From Membranipora membranacea (Eukaryota; Bryozoa; Gymnolaemata; Cheilostomatida; Membraniporidae), in contig OU612071.1 in assembly GCA_914767715.1 (NCBI GenBank), positions 19,836,948 through 19,900,947 of the forward strand: 64,000 nt of DNA, written 5' to 3'. Position 1 is the stretch's first letter, and each line of letters starts with the position of its first letter. A model generated the notes under the pieces. That model ran no database searches and was not told where the DNA came from. It saw nothing but the letters and a program-made list of their open reading frames with translations. Position numbers and translations under genes: made by a program. This document shows, piece after piece, positions 51,101 through 64,000 of the stretch.

Positions 51101-54100
51101 ACTGCAGGCTAGCCTGTTGTCATGCAATGCTATTATCAAAGAGAGGCTACATAGGTTTGATCTTGCCTAAATACCATTTTAATGGCGATAACACATTTAT
51201 TGAGTTTTCTCTTCTAGTGCAGAATTATTTAAGTGGCTAACCAGGTTGTTACTGTGGTTAAGTCTGTGTGCAGTAAAATATGTGTTGATTATAGCACAAA
51301 TACTGTTAGCCACTGACAACTCTCAACAAGTCTAAATGTCTCTAGCACCTATACCTCATATAGCTCCATAGACTAATACCAGGTAGGGTGAGATACCCCT
51401 CCCACCCTCATCGCTAATACCTAGTTTTGACTTATCATGATATCAATTGCAGGAAGTGACAAGACTGCCTTTAGTTTTCAAGCGGCTAGTGAATGTTTTG
51501 TTACAAAAGTAGCGTTAAACAAGCCAAGCGGCTGCCTGAAGAAACTAAACTTTTCCCCACAAGAGAAGAGCCTTTAAGGGCTTTGGCTCAGCATCCTTTA
51601 AGAAAACAGTCTGAACTTGCAGGCTATAACTCAACGTCTAAATCAACGATATTCTGAGATGATCAACTTACCAGGCCAAGAAGGCATTTAGAAGACTTGC
51701 ATGTGGAGATAATGTGAATTATTGAGCAAATAAACATCAGAGCTGATAATCCGAGGAGAGCGAACCATGTATACTGCAAACAAAAAAACACTAAAACAAT
51801 TGAATAACAGCGTACTTGATTGAAACAACAAAATTTTCTCATCAATTTTAGTCTGGACTGTCAGACTATCTATGCTAGACTTGTTGGTTACATTTTGGCA
51901 GCCTGGCAGGACTGTCTAAAAATGTGAAGTTTGTGTCACATTCAATTACTTCTGAAATATTCACAGATGGTGTATGAACAAGGATTCTGGGAGGTCTTTC
52001 AATTAGAAACAGCCAAAATCGCAATCTGATCGCTCACTGTGATAACTTGCTTTAGTAAAGGATCGCTCCTTCTAATTGAAAGACCCCTCTGGTTTGCAGC
52101 CAGATTGCGTACAGTCCACAAATCTAGCCAAACTACCAAACAGGCTGCTCGACAAAGTACGATGAGTTAGGTATATTTGTCCATGACAATACCAAGTGCA
52201 CTTTGGAAACATAGTAATTTAGATGATAACTTCTTGTTTTGTCAAGCCAATGATCTTATCGAGTTTTTTCGAGCAGCCACAAAAAGTGAACACGTGACAA
52301 GACTGGATAAGATCATAGTAGGAACTTTCGACCCACTAGCGCCCTTCTGTGTTTGCCTTATTTGATGCCCAGGGCTACCTACTGGCTGACCATCTTCCTC
52401 TTCTCACACTATGACTGAATCATACTGGACAAGAGTCTTATTGACTTGCGTGTTTAGGTAGAGAGTCAGAGGAAAGGGAAGAAGGAACCTAGTTATCCTA
52501 CGACAATTATGCCAGGTGGTGTGAGTAACAATCTTAATACTTCTTGAGTTTGAGTTTGACTGCATGACATTCCAGGCCGCAAGACGAATTGGGGGGGGGG
52601 GGGATGGGGCAAGAGTCTGAGCTGCTCAGCCCAGGCATAAACATACAGCTGATTGGGTAAGGGAAGAAAATAAGGGTATGTGATACGTTTTCAGTTCAAG
52701 TTCGGGAGGCAATCAATCAACTACATTCTGATTCCACACCGTGGTCCGTGATACGTAGAGGGAGAGAAAGACTCACCTTTTCTAGAGAGATATTGTTGAT
52801 ACTGGAGAAAATGCCAGTGCCTGAAAGTTCAGCAACAAGATTGGTGATCTGTAGCGGGTCGTCTGCCACTTTAGAGAAAGAGTCGAGTTTTAAGGCCAAG
52901 TAGATCATAAGAGCAAGTGAGGACAGCTACGAAAAATAGTATGGACATATAGCATGTAAAAAGGTAACAGTAAATATCTATATAAAATGGTCAGAATATT
53001 GGCAAAATTAAGTTTTTCCATCATATCTGTGAAATTGTCGCATTAGAATGGGAACTAGAATGAATTTTGGCGAACATTGAAAATCATATTCTCGGACTAG
53101 AAGCTCACTTGTACAGAAATACAAGACTAGGTGAGGGTGACAATAAATCATAATTGACAGTAGGACCATTTATCAAGATAAATGAGGTCAGGGCCTGGTT
53201 CCTGTGCTTATATATCTGAAAAGCATTGATGCCTAATAAGGAGTCATGGATATGAGTCTCATTGGAAGATCATTGTTATTTGATCGTCTCAGACCCAGCA
53301 CCCTCAGAGGTATCTACTTCCTGGAACTCCATCTCATTTGGTTGACGTAATGTAATTAAGCACACAAGCAACAAAGCAAAGGATTATAGATTAATCTTTG
53401 ACTCAGCTTCTTTGTCACATATACATATTTATTAGCCTTTGTGATTACAGTAAGTGTGATTAAACTGCTTGTCATGCTAGTTCGTCATATGTTTTATAAT
53501 AATATGATGAGTTATTCCTACTGATGATTGGGTGGTGCTTTGATAGCCTGATCACAGAGTAAGGATATATCCTTATTCAGTGGCCTGATTTAGATGGTGT
53601 TCAGATCCAGAACCAAGTGGGTAATTGTCGTCATCAGTGGTCATAATTACAACAGAGATTAAATGCTTATGTGGTTGGGGGCAATGTTAATGTTCTTTGA
53701 AAACTGAGATTGCTTCTTGGGATTTTGTTACACTCTGACCAAGTAGTTGCTCTGTCTAATATGAGGTTGTACCAAGGAATATAGGTAACATACATAGCCT
53801 GTACCACAAGGTTAGGCGGTAGGTACGAAAAACCGAACCACAAACTCACAAGATACGAGCCTTTAAAAAACCGGTTAGGACACATTAGAGAGAACTCATC
53901 ATGGTGAAATGTGAAAAGAATAGTCTAGTCATAAGGTCTCCAATTTTGTAGTTTTCTTTACTTGGGCACATACAACATACACCCAGCGCTAGACTAGAAC
54001 CCTAAATGTACTCCACTTATGAACAGCCAATATTCTGAGAGGGGATGAAATCGCAGACGCGACATATATACCGCAGTCATGTGCAACAGGTTGTCTATGA

Positions 54101-54374
54101 TCGCCAGCAAGGGGTTACAGAATGGGGAACCCCTTAAAATTTTCTATCTTAACCAGTAGATTTTGGATTTTATCAATAAACGTAGTCATTGTAGTGTGTC
54201 AAGTTCAACTGCTTGTACCGAGCCCTAATATAGAGACAGAAGGTTGATACATTATACAAGAAAAAAATTGCTGCCTATGTATGTTCTCAGACTTACCAGT
54301 AATATAGCTGTCCAGAAGAAGAGAAGAGTTTTACACACACAGCTACATATTCCACATCCTCCACGGCTACCCAT
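48165..54374 (-). CDS. Tetraspanin, 8 exons
   Basis: Exons on the minus strand: 54374-54297, 52926-52777, 51773-51672, 50940-50866, 49945-49841, 49235-49128, 48800-48717, 48287-48165 (TAA). All seven introns are GT-AG and phase 0; total 274 residues. A Cys-rich cytosolic start (GGCGICSCVC, likely palmitoylated) leads into TM1 (LLFFWTAILLLSSLALMIYL), then the small loop. TM2 is in YTWFALLGLSALMFICSII and TM3 in FLILVKAADIAGLVYML. The large loop has N-glycosylation sequons (NLT, NNT), the hallmark CCG (QTCCGIINSDD), then APCLGG and GCLDEV, giving four Cys. TM4 spans exons 7-8 (LFITIIVSAKATLI). The tail is Cys-containing, then acidic (DDDDD), ending RRRHR. Tetraspanins organise membrane microdomains with integrins and other partners. 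The subfamily is not assigned. Confidence 0.92.
51990..52087. repeat. Small inverted-repeat element with TTTCAATTAG arms
   Basis: GGAGGTCTTTCAATTAGA on the left and TCTAATTGAAAGACCCC on the right bracket about 60 bases. It lies in intron 2 of the tetraspanin, just upstream of exon 3. The arm motif resembles the ends of the element at 31592-32057, hinting at a shared family. Confidence 0.6.
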
Positions 54375-55289
54375 AATGCACTTTGGGTCTTCGTAATCCC
54401 GGCTGACAATGTAAAATTCTCTATCCAGTTGTTAAACCTAGTTCAATGTTTTCTGTGAGTTTGAGTATCTATTTCCGCAGTTGTTATATGTGTTTCTAAC
54501 AGTTTGATTGTTCTTTGATTAAGTTTTGCCGAATAAAATTGTTTATAAGTTGCTGTGTTCGAATACTCTTGAAGTACCAAATTACACACTCTGTACAGAT
54601 AGTAGCTCGTCACTGAACAGATTATAAATGAATAAAATTGTCTCTAACCACTCTTCATTATAAGTATAAATCACTGCTCAGTCATACATGGGTAACCTCT
54701 TACAACAAAACAATCCGGATCACATTCAAACCCATCAAGGCATGATATTTATCTTATCATAGGTGAATTGAACGTAAACAGCCAATGAGAGAAAGAGTTT
54801 TGTTCATCAATTCAAATAATGGGCTATTCAGAGATTAGTTGAAAATATTAGTTAGGGGTAGGTTAAATAAAAAGGTTGATGACATTCCAATGAATCACAG
54901 GTATCTAATTGGGTGTCTCTGGTCAAAACATATTAGTCATGGGTTGTCTCACATTTATAAATAGACCATGATTAATCTACTCTGGTCTCTAAAAGGATGC
55001 TCTGGAGTCTAGAATAATCCAAATTTGGTAAACTCTAATCTTACTACATTATTAATCATCCATTATGTCTTATTGGTTGCTTTCAAGGATGTGCGGCAGG
55101 GTATCATTGTGTGAAGTTATATAGCGTGTAATAAGGAGAAGCACGAGAACAAGTTCAACAGCAACATTTCTAGTGTTTCAATGTTGCAGCCCTTCTGCTA
55201 TTACTTGATACATGTAAATCTTAGTAATATGCAACGGTAGCTGTCATCATCTGTCTATGTAATAATCTCATATGCTTGTAAGGTCGTTA

Positions 55290-55411
55290 TTAGACCAAGT
55301 TCAGTGCAGTTTGCTTGCATTCAGAATTGCTTGCCCCCTACTGATCAGCCCGCTTATCGATGGAAGGGGAGCAAACCCAAATGCATGCAAATTGGATCAA
55401 ACGTGATCTAG
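55290..55411. repeat. Palindromic repeat family 'TTTGATCCATTTGCCTG', copy 3
   Basis: The left arm (TAGACCAAGTTCAGTGCAGT) and right arm (AATTGGATCAAACGTGATCTA) are diverged inverted copies. GCTTGCATTCAG / ATGCATGCAAAT and the GGGGAGCAA / TTGCCCCC blocks also pair. Same architecture as 47405-47510. Confidence 0.6.
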
Positions 55412-56136
55412 GTAATTATAGGCTGCGACTGCGTGTTGTTCTATTCAGTGCTCACTTGCCACCAATTACTACATATTATCTAGTCATTTTATGGCCCACA
55501 TAGTATCAGGTCATCGACAGAGACAGTAAATATATTATGTGGAGTCCTTAGGTGTAAGTTTAGGTCACATAGTACTAATCCTTACATCACTATCATGGAG
55601 TGTGAGGTTATGGCTATGAGAATAAAATATCCTCATAATGAGATAATCTTTATACAGGCTAATCATCACAGAGTAAGAATATATGAAAACCTTTTCAAAC
55701 AGCTTTAGGTTCAGGTTCACAAGGTCCTATTTATGGTAATACCAGTGTCATAATAGATGATCTACACGCTACAGTGATACACAATCTTGACCATTTTATG
55801 TGAAACACAGAATTTTGTTTCCACAACAAGATATCAGTCCTAGTAATCGAAAGCATTTATCATTAGTTTGTCATAGCCAAGTTATGGACCTTGCTGTGGA
55901 AGGGGGCATCTACTATAATAATAATAATAGTAATCAATGAAGTTAAATTCACATGTTCGGTTCAAAATGGACTGTTACTAGCTTTTTCCTCCCTGGATGA
56001 ATGTTGTCTGCCGAAAGGCTATAGAAAAAATTTAGTGTTGTGTGGATGAACAGTGCAATATGGCGATGATATCTGAAATAAAAACGTAATCAATAATTTC
56101 ACAAGAACCCAAGGGTGACAGTAAACATGGAAACAA

Positions 56137-56458
56137 CGCCCTCAGATGATCGAACCAACAACCTGAGGCTTGGAATGTCAAAATCTCCCTGTGACAATTT
56201 GGGACTTTTTAAGCTCAAGCTGAGCTGTCACCTTTTAGTTCGCCCTCGAAGTATTCATTAATTCCCCTGTATTGAGATCGTACTGGACACTTCAAAATCA
56301 TCGGAACCCGGGCCACTTTAAATAGTCTTTGATGATAACCGCTCAGCCAAGCCAGCTCGCTGTAGTTCAAACAGCCTAGAACGAACAGAACCTATGAGCT
56401 CAGCACGAGCCAGCAAGTATTCCAACGGTTCAAACAGCTTCAAAATCATCTGAGGGCG
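56137..56458. mobile_element. Element with 14-bp perfect terminal inverted repeats
   Basis: CGCCCTCAGATGAT at 56137-56150 is exactly inverted at 56445-56458. CTTCAAAATCAT occurs near 56290 and again near 56440. The 322-bp interior lacks coding sequence. No abutting target duplication was found, so a MITE is likely but not certain. Confidence 0.55.
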
Positions 56459-59400
56459 ACCCATGGAACTGCCGTGAATCTATCTAAATATAATACAGTT
56501 ATCATTAGTTTCAAATGAATACCGTTGGTCAAATTGGCGAGGTTAAGTCAGTCAATGCATTCCGAAGAACTTACGGCAAAATCATGGCCGCAATGTCTGC
56601 GCCAATAAGTTCTCAGCTTTTTCTAGGCAGGTCGAATGGGAGCAATTGGAGCAACAGTGGAAAGATCGATTCTTTCCCATGCACAAAATGATAGGCTAAA
56701 ATATAATCAAATCCTGATAAAACTTGCGCCTAAATTGTCGCCTCATACTTATTTTGTTTCGAGTTCAGCACACCAATTGTCAGCGCTCACAATAACTTTA
56801 AATGTTTAGCGAGGTGGTTTAGCGAGGTGGTTCAACACAGTTGCAGGGTTTTTCGGTTATATAAATTTAACAGAGCAGCTCGTAATCCCAGGGTACAGTT
56901 GAGAAATCACAAATCTTTTATCTAAAGACACACAGGGGCCATTTTGACTTTGAGATGTTACCACAGATTCGAGGGTCACTCCATTATTGCGGTGACATAG
57001 ATCCATAAACGGCAATATTTTGTTTGTGTTGGATAATCAAATGTTTTTATGGTTTGGAGTTTATATTGTGAAATAAGGGCTTGTTCTGTGAGTGATTCCT
57101 GGGTTACTTCCTGAGATGGGAGAGCTGGGACGGGACAGGTGATTTTTGATTTTAACATGATTTTCAGTTTTCACTCAAAATCATTTGGCTGGTAATAAAT
57201 GAGGAGCTAGCTGATCCAATCACAAGTTATCCCCCTTGTATGTGTTATAGGGCAACTCCAAGTAAACTGGTATTTAGAGGTGTTTTTGATACAGCCTTGA
57301 TATGATTGGTTGCTATCAAAATGTTTGGTCACGTGATATAGTCATTGATTAGACAGGTGCTTTCACTTTGAATTCCCACCCATTGTTATGAAATCATGGA
57401 TTTACTCTATCACTCACTGACTTGTTAAAGTAAAAAGGGGCACAATCACATTCAGATGATAATCTCATACACAGGATAATATTATTAACATGCACTAGAT
57501 TATCTCAAACAACAGTGTCGCTAAACTTGGTAAGTGTCAATTGTTGTTATTACCTTTATTTATTCAGTAAATCAAGTCTTGGTTAGTAGTGGGTAGGTAG
57601 GCCTATGTATGTAGTAAGTACAAGCTAGTGAGTGATAAATGATTGTACTCTGTGTACTGCCTACCTCTAATGCCTAGGAGTTATGCCTTGCTATAACTCC
57701 CTGTTTCAATGTGTAATGCATTCACTCCACTGTGTCTGTCACGCATGTTAGGGAGAGGATGAGTATTATACCATGAACAACATGATTGCTTTACCAAGTC
57801 ATTGGATTGATCATAGGTTGGTTCAGTTGCCCATAGTAGAGTAACTTGTATTCCTGCTAGGTAAGGCAATGAGAACTCATATGTGTGGTTATTGTAAAAT
57901 ATGCTATCACATCTAAGAAGGCTCTTTCTTCTTCTTAGTTTAGAAATAATGTATTGAACTACTTTTGAGTACTATTCTCTTTGGGGCGGGATGGGCCTAG
58001 CAATGTGCCAGTTTGATTTTTTGCTCATTTCCATGTCAAGTACCAAATTGAGAAAAAAAACTATCTTAAAGAACATGTCACTGGCCTGTTCAATTGATGA
58101 ATCTATCTTTTTATATTCCTGGTATTATGATAATATACATTGTCTAGGCTACACATAGTACAAGTAGCACTTTGTGATCATAGGTAGAACAATCTGCAAG
58201 CCATTGTGATTCGTCATTTATAGGTATTTTTGTGAACAGAGTCAATGTACCAGCTCACAAGAGGACAAAATCCCTGCTGTTGCCTCATATACCTAACTAA
58301 AAAGTATCTTGCTATTCTGCAGGGTGCCATGTGATCTTGAATATAGTTTGCACACATTCAATCGTCAAATGACCGCCATCCTTTTGGTCGTACCGATCCC
58401 AAAACAGTATAAATCTAGATATCTCCATATCCTTCAAACTGAAGGTGTGTGAGAGTCAGTAATTGAAAGTTGCATAAATTTCCATAGCCGCTTGGTACAG
58501 CCAAATATCATTGTCTTCATTTTATTTGCTTAGATTATCCTGAAGTTAACTTTATTTGGCAGCACCTTGCTCTCATGTCCTGCTATGATGCTCATTGTTA
58601 TTGACAGATCCGCTAGGCTATTAACTTGATGTGTCAGCTTTATGGAGGCCTGTCGTTCTAGGGGCTGCAGGGAGGGGGCTGTCTCTCTAAGAAAATTGAA
58701 TGAAGTGGCCTTATACACTATAAGTGAATAATATATGTCAGTTGTGATTTCTCTTAGCTATTTATAAACCTTGAGATGCACCAGACCCAACAGGAGCAGC
58801 AAACAGCACCCAACACAGTGTTTCATTTTCACTCTCCCTGCCACTTACAGTCGTGTAAAAGGGGTACGAGAATAGGATAGGCTACACTGTATATCTCCTA
58901 GTCACATTTTATATCTCAGTGCAATCAGTTGGGCAAATTGTGCATGGTCCAAATTTAATTGGTATTCTGATTGATGATTTCACTATTTCAAATTGTTTGT
59001 AATGTTGATCACGTCCTTGTAACAGCATTAAGCTCAGTAAGCTGACTCTGCTAAAACTCTATTCATCGCTGGCAGCGACTAATTCAATCTCAACAGGCCT
59101 ATCTATTGTTCTCGTGTAAATATTTTAATTCCATGAGTCTGCTTGAGATTTATAAAGTTACCTTTCAGCTAGACATACCTTTCTATGTTTTGTTTGGCCA
59201 GCTTTACAGCCAAAGTTGCTTGTGTTCACAAATAACTGAGCAATTTAAAAAGTCTTGTACTTTGGTGTGAGACTGAAGTGATGAATGAATGCAATGGCCA
59301 CAGGCTTTATGCCTATGATAGGTGCTACTTTATGTCTATACTGTGTGCTGCATTGTGCTGCCAGGGTTTGATATTATAATATTGTTGACTGCCTTTTGCA

Positions 59401-60386
59401 CGGCTGTAGACATATTTCAAATGCGGGTGGTGGCACCACGTGGTATCACGTTTGGACTTTAACTGTCTTGGTTGTGTCATTTGAGTGAAACCAAGCTAGT
59501 TCTCCCTATTTACAGCCATGTTTATGGGCTGAACACGGACAAATATTGCTATAATGTTGCTGGAGAGGCTTTCAGACATACATTCATTTGTAATATATGG
59601 CATGCAAGGAGCGGAGGGTCCCCAATCAACTCAAATGCTTTGCAACTCAATAGGAGCTTGATTGAGTTTGGAGCTGTAGTTGATTATTCTATCCACTATC
59701 CACTTGATCCAGAGATAGAATTATCTTGACTACCGATGTGATGTTTTGTATTGACTAGGCCTAATTGTGGGAATTATAAGGATTCAATTGAAATTTTATT
59801 TATTGATAGGCCTAACATGATAAAAGACCCCCCCCCCCCCTATTAAAATAGATAATTAGCTCCATTCATTATTATGTAATCAATCCACCTTTCCATTCCA
59901 TGAGACTACTATCACTACTGAACATGTAGTAGTGTTCGTAAGCTAGGTTGGAAAGCAATTCTTTTCCTGCAAGCTTCCCCCATCCCTTATATCAGTCAGT
60001 CATGTCAGAACAATTCATTTTTCATGGCTTTTCGGTGTTTGGAAGATTTTTTGATTACTCTGCTGGTCAGTCAGTCAATCGGACAGCCTCTATCATAAAC
60101 ACCTTGCCAAGATCACATCATGGCAACGTAATATCATTTTTGAGCTGCAGCTTATATTGCGCTCAACCAAACATAACTTATATTTCGGGATACAGGGTGA
60201 GCACAGTCACACTGCATATTCTGTTGACTAGTTCCTAGTCTTAGTTACAATTGTAACCAAGCAGATTGTCATAAGGCAGTGCAGTAGCGACGGTGCCATG
60301 ACCACCCGACCCCTTCTAAACAGTTAATAGTTCGAAATTATATTTATTTGTTTATATTTTGCAGGAAGTAGCCTTAGTTCTTTGAA

Positions 60387-63300
60387 ATGGATATAGAGAT
60401 GAGCACGATGAGTAACGGCTACCCAGCCTCTGTGGCCAGCACAAGTCGGGCACAGGCTAGGCCCCATGGTAAGCTCAAAAGTTACTGAGAGAAAAGATAG
60501 CGCTGCTAATGAGTTTAACATACAACACTATACATCATTTCATTTGAGTATTTCTCAAGCTCATCAAATTCATAAAATTGAATAATAGAAACTTTTGTTT
60601 AGGAAAGGATACTTTCATATATGGTTGAAATTTAAAAGCTTGCATAATTGATTGTTGTCTACTTCCCTAAACCTAAGCTATGTTTCAATATAACCTAATT
60701 TCAGGTGGTTCGGGACGTCCTCGCTCCTCCGCATCCTCCCGTACTATGTCACGTAATGTCCGCAGGCTACAGGAAGCAGTGAACACCCACCTCAATAACT
60801 ATGAGAAGGAATTGTTCCTGGATGCTCTGAATGAGTTTCACTCACAGAGAGATACCTGGGGGTTCGTCGAGGTGCTGAGGACGATACTAAACACACCTGC
60901 TAAACAGCAACTGGTCAGTCACAAACATTAGAAACATAAAATTGTTTTCAGAAATCGTAACTGATCAATTCATATTTTCCCTTATTATAACAACACCGAG
61001 ATTAGGCTCCCTTGTTTTGATCTGCTTTGCACTTTCATTCGGCAGTGTGAAAGCAGTATAATATGACCCTTGTGCTATTCTGCTACTTGTATGCTTTTTT
61101 TGGGGGGGGGGGGGAGGAGAGTCTTGAATATTAAGTATTGGATTTCTATTAAACGGCCATAAGAGCAGGACAAGGTTAGACCTACAGTTCTGAGATAAAG
61201 ATATTTTGTTATCTATACATGTTATGCCAGTTTCAATGACCTTCTCACCTCGTAGGTTCATATTTCTAGTGTGAATTCACAGCTTGAGGTGTTTGATGAA
61301 TTTGGTCAACAACGTCACATAGTATGGTATAATCATCCTTAATGCCAATTTAAAGCCGACACTTACTCTGTGATGTCTAAATTTCAGCTAAATAGTCCTT
61401 TTTTATTGTGCAATAAATCCGCTTCAAATACTGATCCAAGAGGGGACGACTCAGAAATTATTTACCCTTTTCTAAAAATACTGATACGCTATTACACAGA
61501 TTGCAGTCATGATTCACCATATGACTTTATGTAAACTCTCAAAACTTGGCAACTACTGTCTCTAATCTTGTGAGATAACATGTCTGACTGATAACAGTTA
61601 GGGTTTGTTCATCACATAGAACAAATAGCATATTATTAATTTTCAATGGAAAATGACGATCCTTTGATCATGATTTAATGTGTTGTTGTCACAGAGTACA
61701 GATATATCCTAACTCTGTGTCTACATCTGCCTTTAATGGTGTAATTCCAAGAAGGGTGCCAACTTAAATAAAAGTTGGTGGAAACAACTCACTGGCTCAA
61801 TTGATTCCAGGTACCGATGATCCGACTAGTACTGCCTCAGACTGAGATCTCAGAGTTTGACAAATGTGTACAGCTGTCAGCAGCTGTAGCCCGAGGAGAT
61901 CAGGCTGCAGGTAGAATCACCAGCAGCTCTGCAGCGTCTACAGTGGGTCGGGCGTCGTCTGCCACTAGGACTAAAAGTAGCAGCAGTAACAGAAATAAGT
62001 ACAGCACAGCTCCAGTAAGACTGAGACACACGTCACAGTCTCCTAATCGTCAGAGAAAAAGTGAGTCTGAAGTGCTAACATGTGCGATCTGTCTTTGAGT
62101 TATCAAAGTCTTTATCATGAGAATGGGGAGATAACTATAAGTTGAAAGGTTTCAACCGGGGTTGTGTGACATTCCTTTATCAAGCATGCCTCTTAATCCC
62201 ACTTGAAGCTGGTAAAGTTCATAAGCTTTAAAAATATCTGAATTGGAATGAAATGTGGTTTTGCCAAGTTTGCAGACTACTAGTAAGCTAATATCCCTTT
62301 TCAACTTTCTTACTGAATACTCAGTTATTACTGGTAAGTTTATACTGATTGGCATTATAAAGGTTCCACTTTTTTACTCAATCACTTATGTTATGATATG
62401 TTACACTGAGTAACTTTGTGCTCACGTTCTAAGTATCTATTTTATCTAGATTCTCAGCCACCACCGGATGATTTAAGTGTCATACAGATATCACCTGATC
62501 ACGATGATAGAGGGATCGGCTTCTCTACAACCTCCAGAGGTCACAACTCTCCTGGTGAGAATAAGTCTACCTGCTCTTGTCATTGATGTGCCACACAACT
62601 TTCCAGAAGGAAAGTTTAACAGGCTAAAACTTTGCCAAACTTACTGGTAGCGATAGTCCATTGTCATCGAGTCATAACCATCATTGGTTTTGGGTAGATT
62701 ATCATATATTGTCAATTTGAATTTAATATTAGAAGGCTGATCGGAATTCAACTTGAACAGTTGTCCTGGTATTATTTGGTTTGTATCTTCCGCTGTTGTG
62801 AGTTTGGATTCCATACAGCTACCTACAAGGCTCAGTTATTACAAGATGAGGCAAAGCCATGAATGTGGACATCATCCCAACATGTGTTAGTCATATCTTC
62901 GTTTCTTTTCAAGAATTATAACCTGAAACTTCGACTGGTTTGTGTTGTATGCTTGTAAGGCCTCTTCTTCATGATAACCATATTGTTGATTTTTCCGCCT
63001 TCATTCTTTATCTGTATTTTCACAGGTATATTTGTGTCGTCGGTTGACCCCAGATCTCAAGCATTCACACAGGGTCTCTCAGTTGGAGATGAGATATTAG
63101 AGGCTAATGACATTGATCTATCTAGAACGTCCAATCACGACGCGACACATATACTTCGAGCTGCTAGGTCACTCACACTCACTGTCAGACATTGTGGGAA
63201 CAGAAACAACCCCATAGCCCTCAGGTTTGTCAGCTATTTACTACCTGGCTGCAAACTATTGGGACTAATAGTGTTATGGTTATCTTGACCTGACAAGTAA

Positions 63301-63797
63301 TGTTGCGTCACACTGATACCGATCATATTTAATCTAATGGACATCTTGAAACTGGTTTATTATAGTCTACCATCCAGCTACGTACACTAGAGGAGTAAAT
63401 ATGTGATATAATTTAATTCAGCTAGTTTGGGATGACTCAATGTTAGCTAGAAATCAAATTAAGCAAGCTAAGTCTTGGCCTTATGTAAAGTAATAGTAAA
63501 GAGTAAATGTTGGGGAGCTATAAATTTAGCTACCTTAAACATCCTCAAAAAGGCAAATGTTTCATTCTGAGAACATATTTCTCTTCTACTCGTCCTTAAA
63601 ATAACGATTCTTTATTAGTGTAGTGTGAGTATATTATATTAATTCTTATTTCTAGACAAGAGACGTACACATGGGTTGATACTAGTGGGCGCTCGTGCAG
63701 CCCCCCACCTTCAGAGACAGATTTACATGACACACTCAGGTCCTCAGTCTCTAGGAGAAGCGGAATGACTCTTATATCTAATCAGGATGAACGCAAG
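60387..63797 (+). CDS. WHRN: Whirlin-like PDZ scaffold, 5' part (6 exons, continues past window)
   Basis: Exons: 60387-60468, 60705-60913, 61811-62060, 62450-62554, 63026-63224, 63656-63797; GT-AG, phases match, 329 codons so far, ending at a donor. ATG 60387 follows an in-frame TAG at 60375, so the start is firm. Exon 2 has the first harmonin-homology domain (NVRRLQEAVNTHLNNYEKEL, FHSQRDTWGFVEVLRTILNT), completed by MIRLVLPQTEISEFDKC. A Ser/Thr/Arg-rich linker follows. PDZ1 has the carboxylate loop GIGFSTTSRG and GLSVGDEILEAND. Exon 6 has the whirlin signature YTWVDTSGRSCSPP. Known whirlin scaffolds stereocilia tips and the photoreceptor periciliary complex with usherin, ADGRV1 and myosin XV. 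PDZD7 and harmonin are weaker alternatives. PDZ2, HHD2 and PDZ3 should lie beyond 64000. Confidence 0.9.
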
Positions 63798-64000
63798 GTA
63801 AAGAATATAACCTACTGTACCTTAGATCAGAGAGAATGTTACTCTGTTTATTTTAGATAGATCTGTTTAACTTTCGAGTTGTCCTTTCATTGACATAAGG
63901 ATAACAACTCCAAATTATATGGAATTTCAAATCAATTGGTCTTAGGACACTTCCTTTTCACATCAAAATCAACGAGCGTCTTTAACTAATTAAATAAAAA
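63798..64000 (+). other. Intron of the whirlin-like gene, cut by window end
   Basis: The donor GTAAAG at 63798 opens an intron that does not close before the end of the window. Confidence 0.8.

Larger units (their letters stand above)
54375..60386. other. Intergenic between divergent tetraspanin and whirlin
   Basis: No coding exon supported in about 6 kb. Contains a palindromic repeat (55290-55411), a TIR element (56137-56458), a poly-C run near 59830 and short, motif-free open frames. Both genes' promoters should be here, but no specific element can be named. Confidence 0.45.

Noticed and set aside
59472-60238. Two frames of 85 and 96 codons upstream of the whirlin start
   Set aside because: No homology, an in-frame stop separates them from the whirlin ATG, and they share no splice phase with its exons.

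Overview
The window is nuclear DNA from a bilaterian, probably marine, invertebrate. The reasons are AT-rich intergenic sequence, coding exons of about 45-320 nt split by GT-AG introns of a few hundred bases to about 3 kb, and a dense scatter of short inverted-repeat elements, one tRNA-derived SINE and a decayed non-LTR retrotransposon. Orthologues of YIPF5, stomatin, a tetraspanin and whirlin place it in Metazoa. The phylum cannot be settled from the sequence alone.

Layout. 1-4101: no gene seen. 4102-17322 (+): complete 14-exon nose-resistant-to-fluoxetine (NRF-6)-like acyltransferase-3 membrane protein; its introns carry several MITE-like elements and two truncated copies of its own exon starts. 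18162-18390: SINE with 12-bp target duplications. About 19384-23300 (-): CR1/L2-type LINE with ORF1 and ORF2, broken by stops, frameshifts and a deletion. 24954-28099 (-): four-exon secreted C-type lectin with a Thr-rich stalk; a partial copy of its last exon lies downstream (24439-24610, -) and a decayed copy lies inverted at 30857-31095 (+). 32424-36361 (+): complete YIPF5-like Golgi/ER membrane protein. 38306-45289 (-): complete seven-exon stomatin, tail-to-tail with YIPF5. 48165-54374 (-): complete eight-exon tetraspanin. 60387-63797 (+): first six coding exons of a whirlin (WHRN)-like PDZ scaffold that continues beyond the window; it is head-to-head with the tetraspanin across about 6 kb.

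The splice models were built by hand. For every complete gene the reading phase closes exactly across all junctions, which is the main support for exon boundaries. The genes do not form an operon or an obvious pathway: they are independent membrane, secretory and scaffold genes. The accessory interest is in the mobile DNA (notably a hAT-like element carrying a tRNA-like sequence), in self-duplicated exon fragments of the NRF-6 and lectin genes, and in a 38-bp tandem duplication covering the stomatin stop codon. No convincing previously undescribed system was found.
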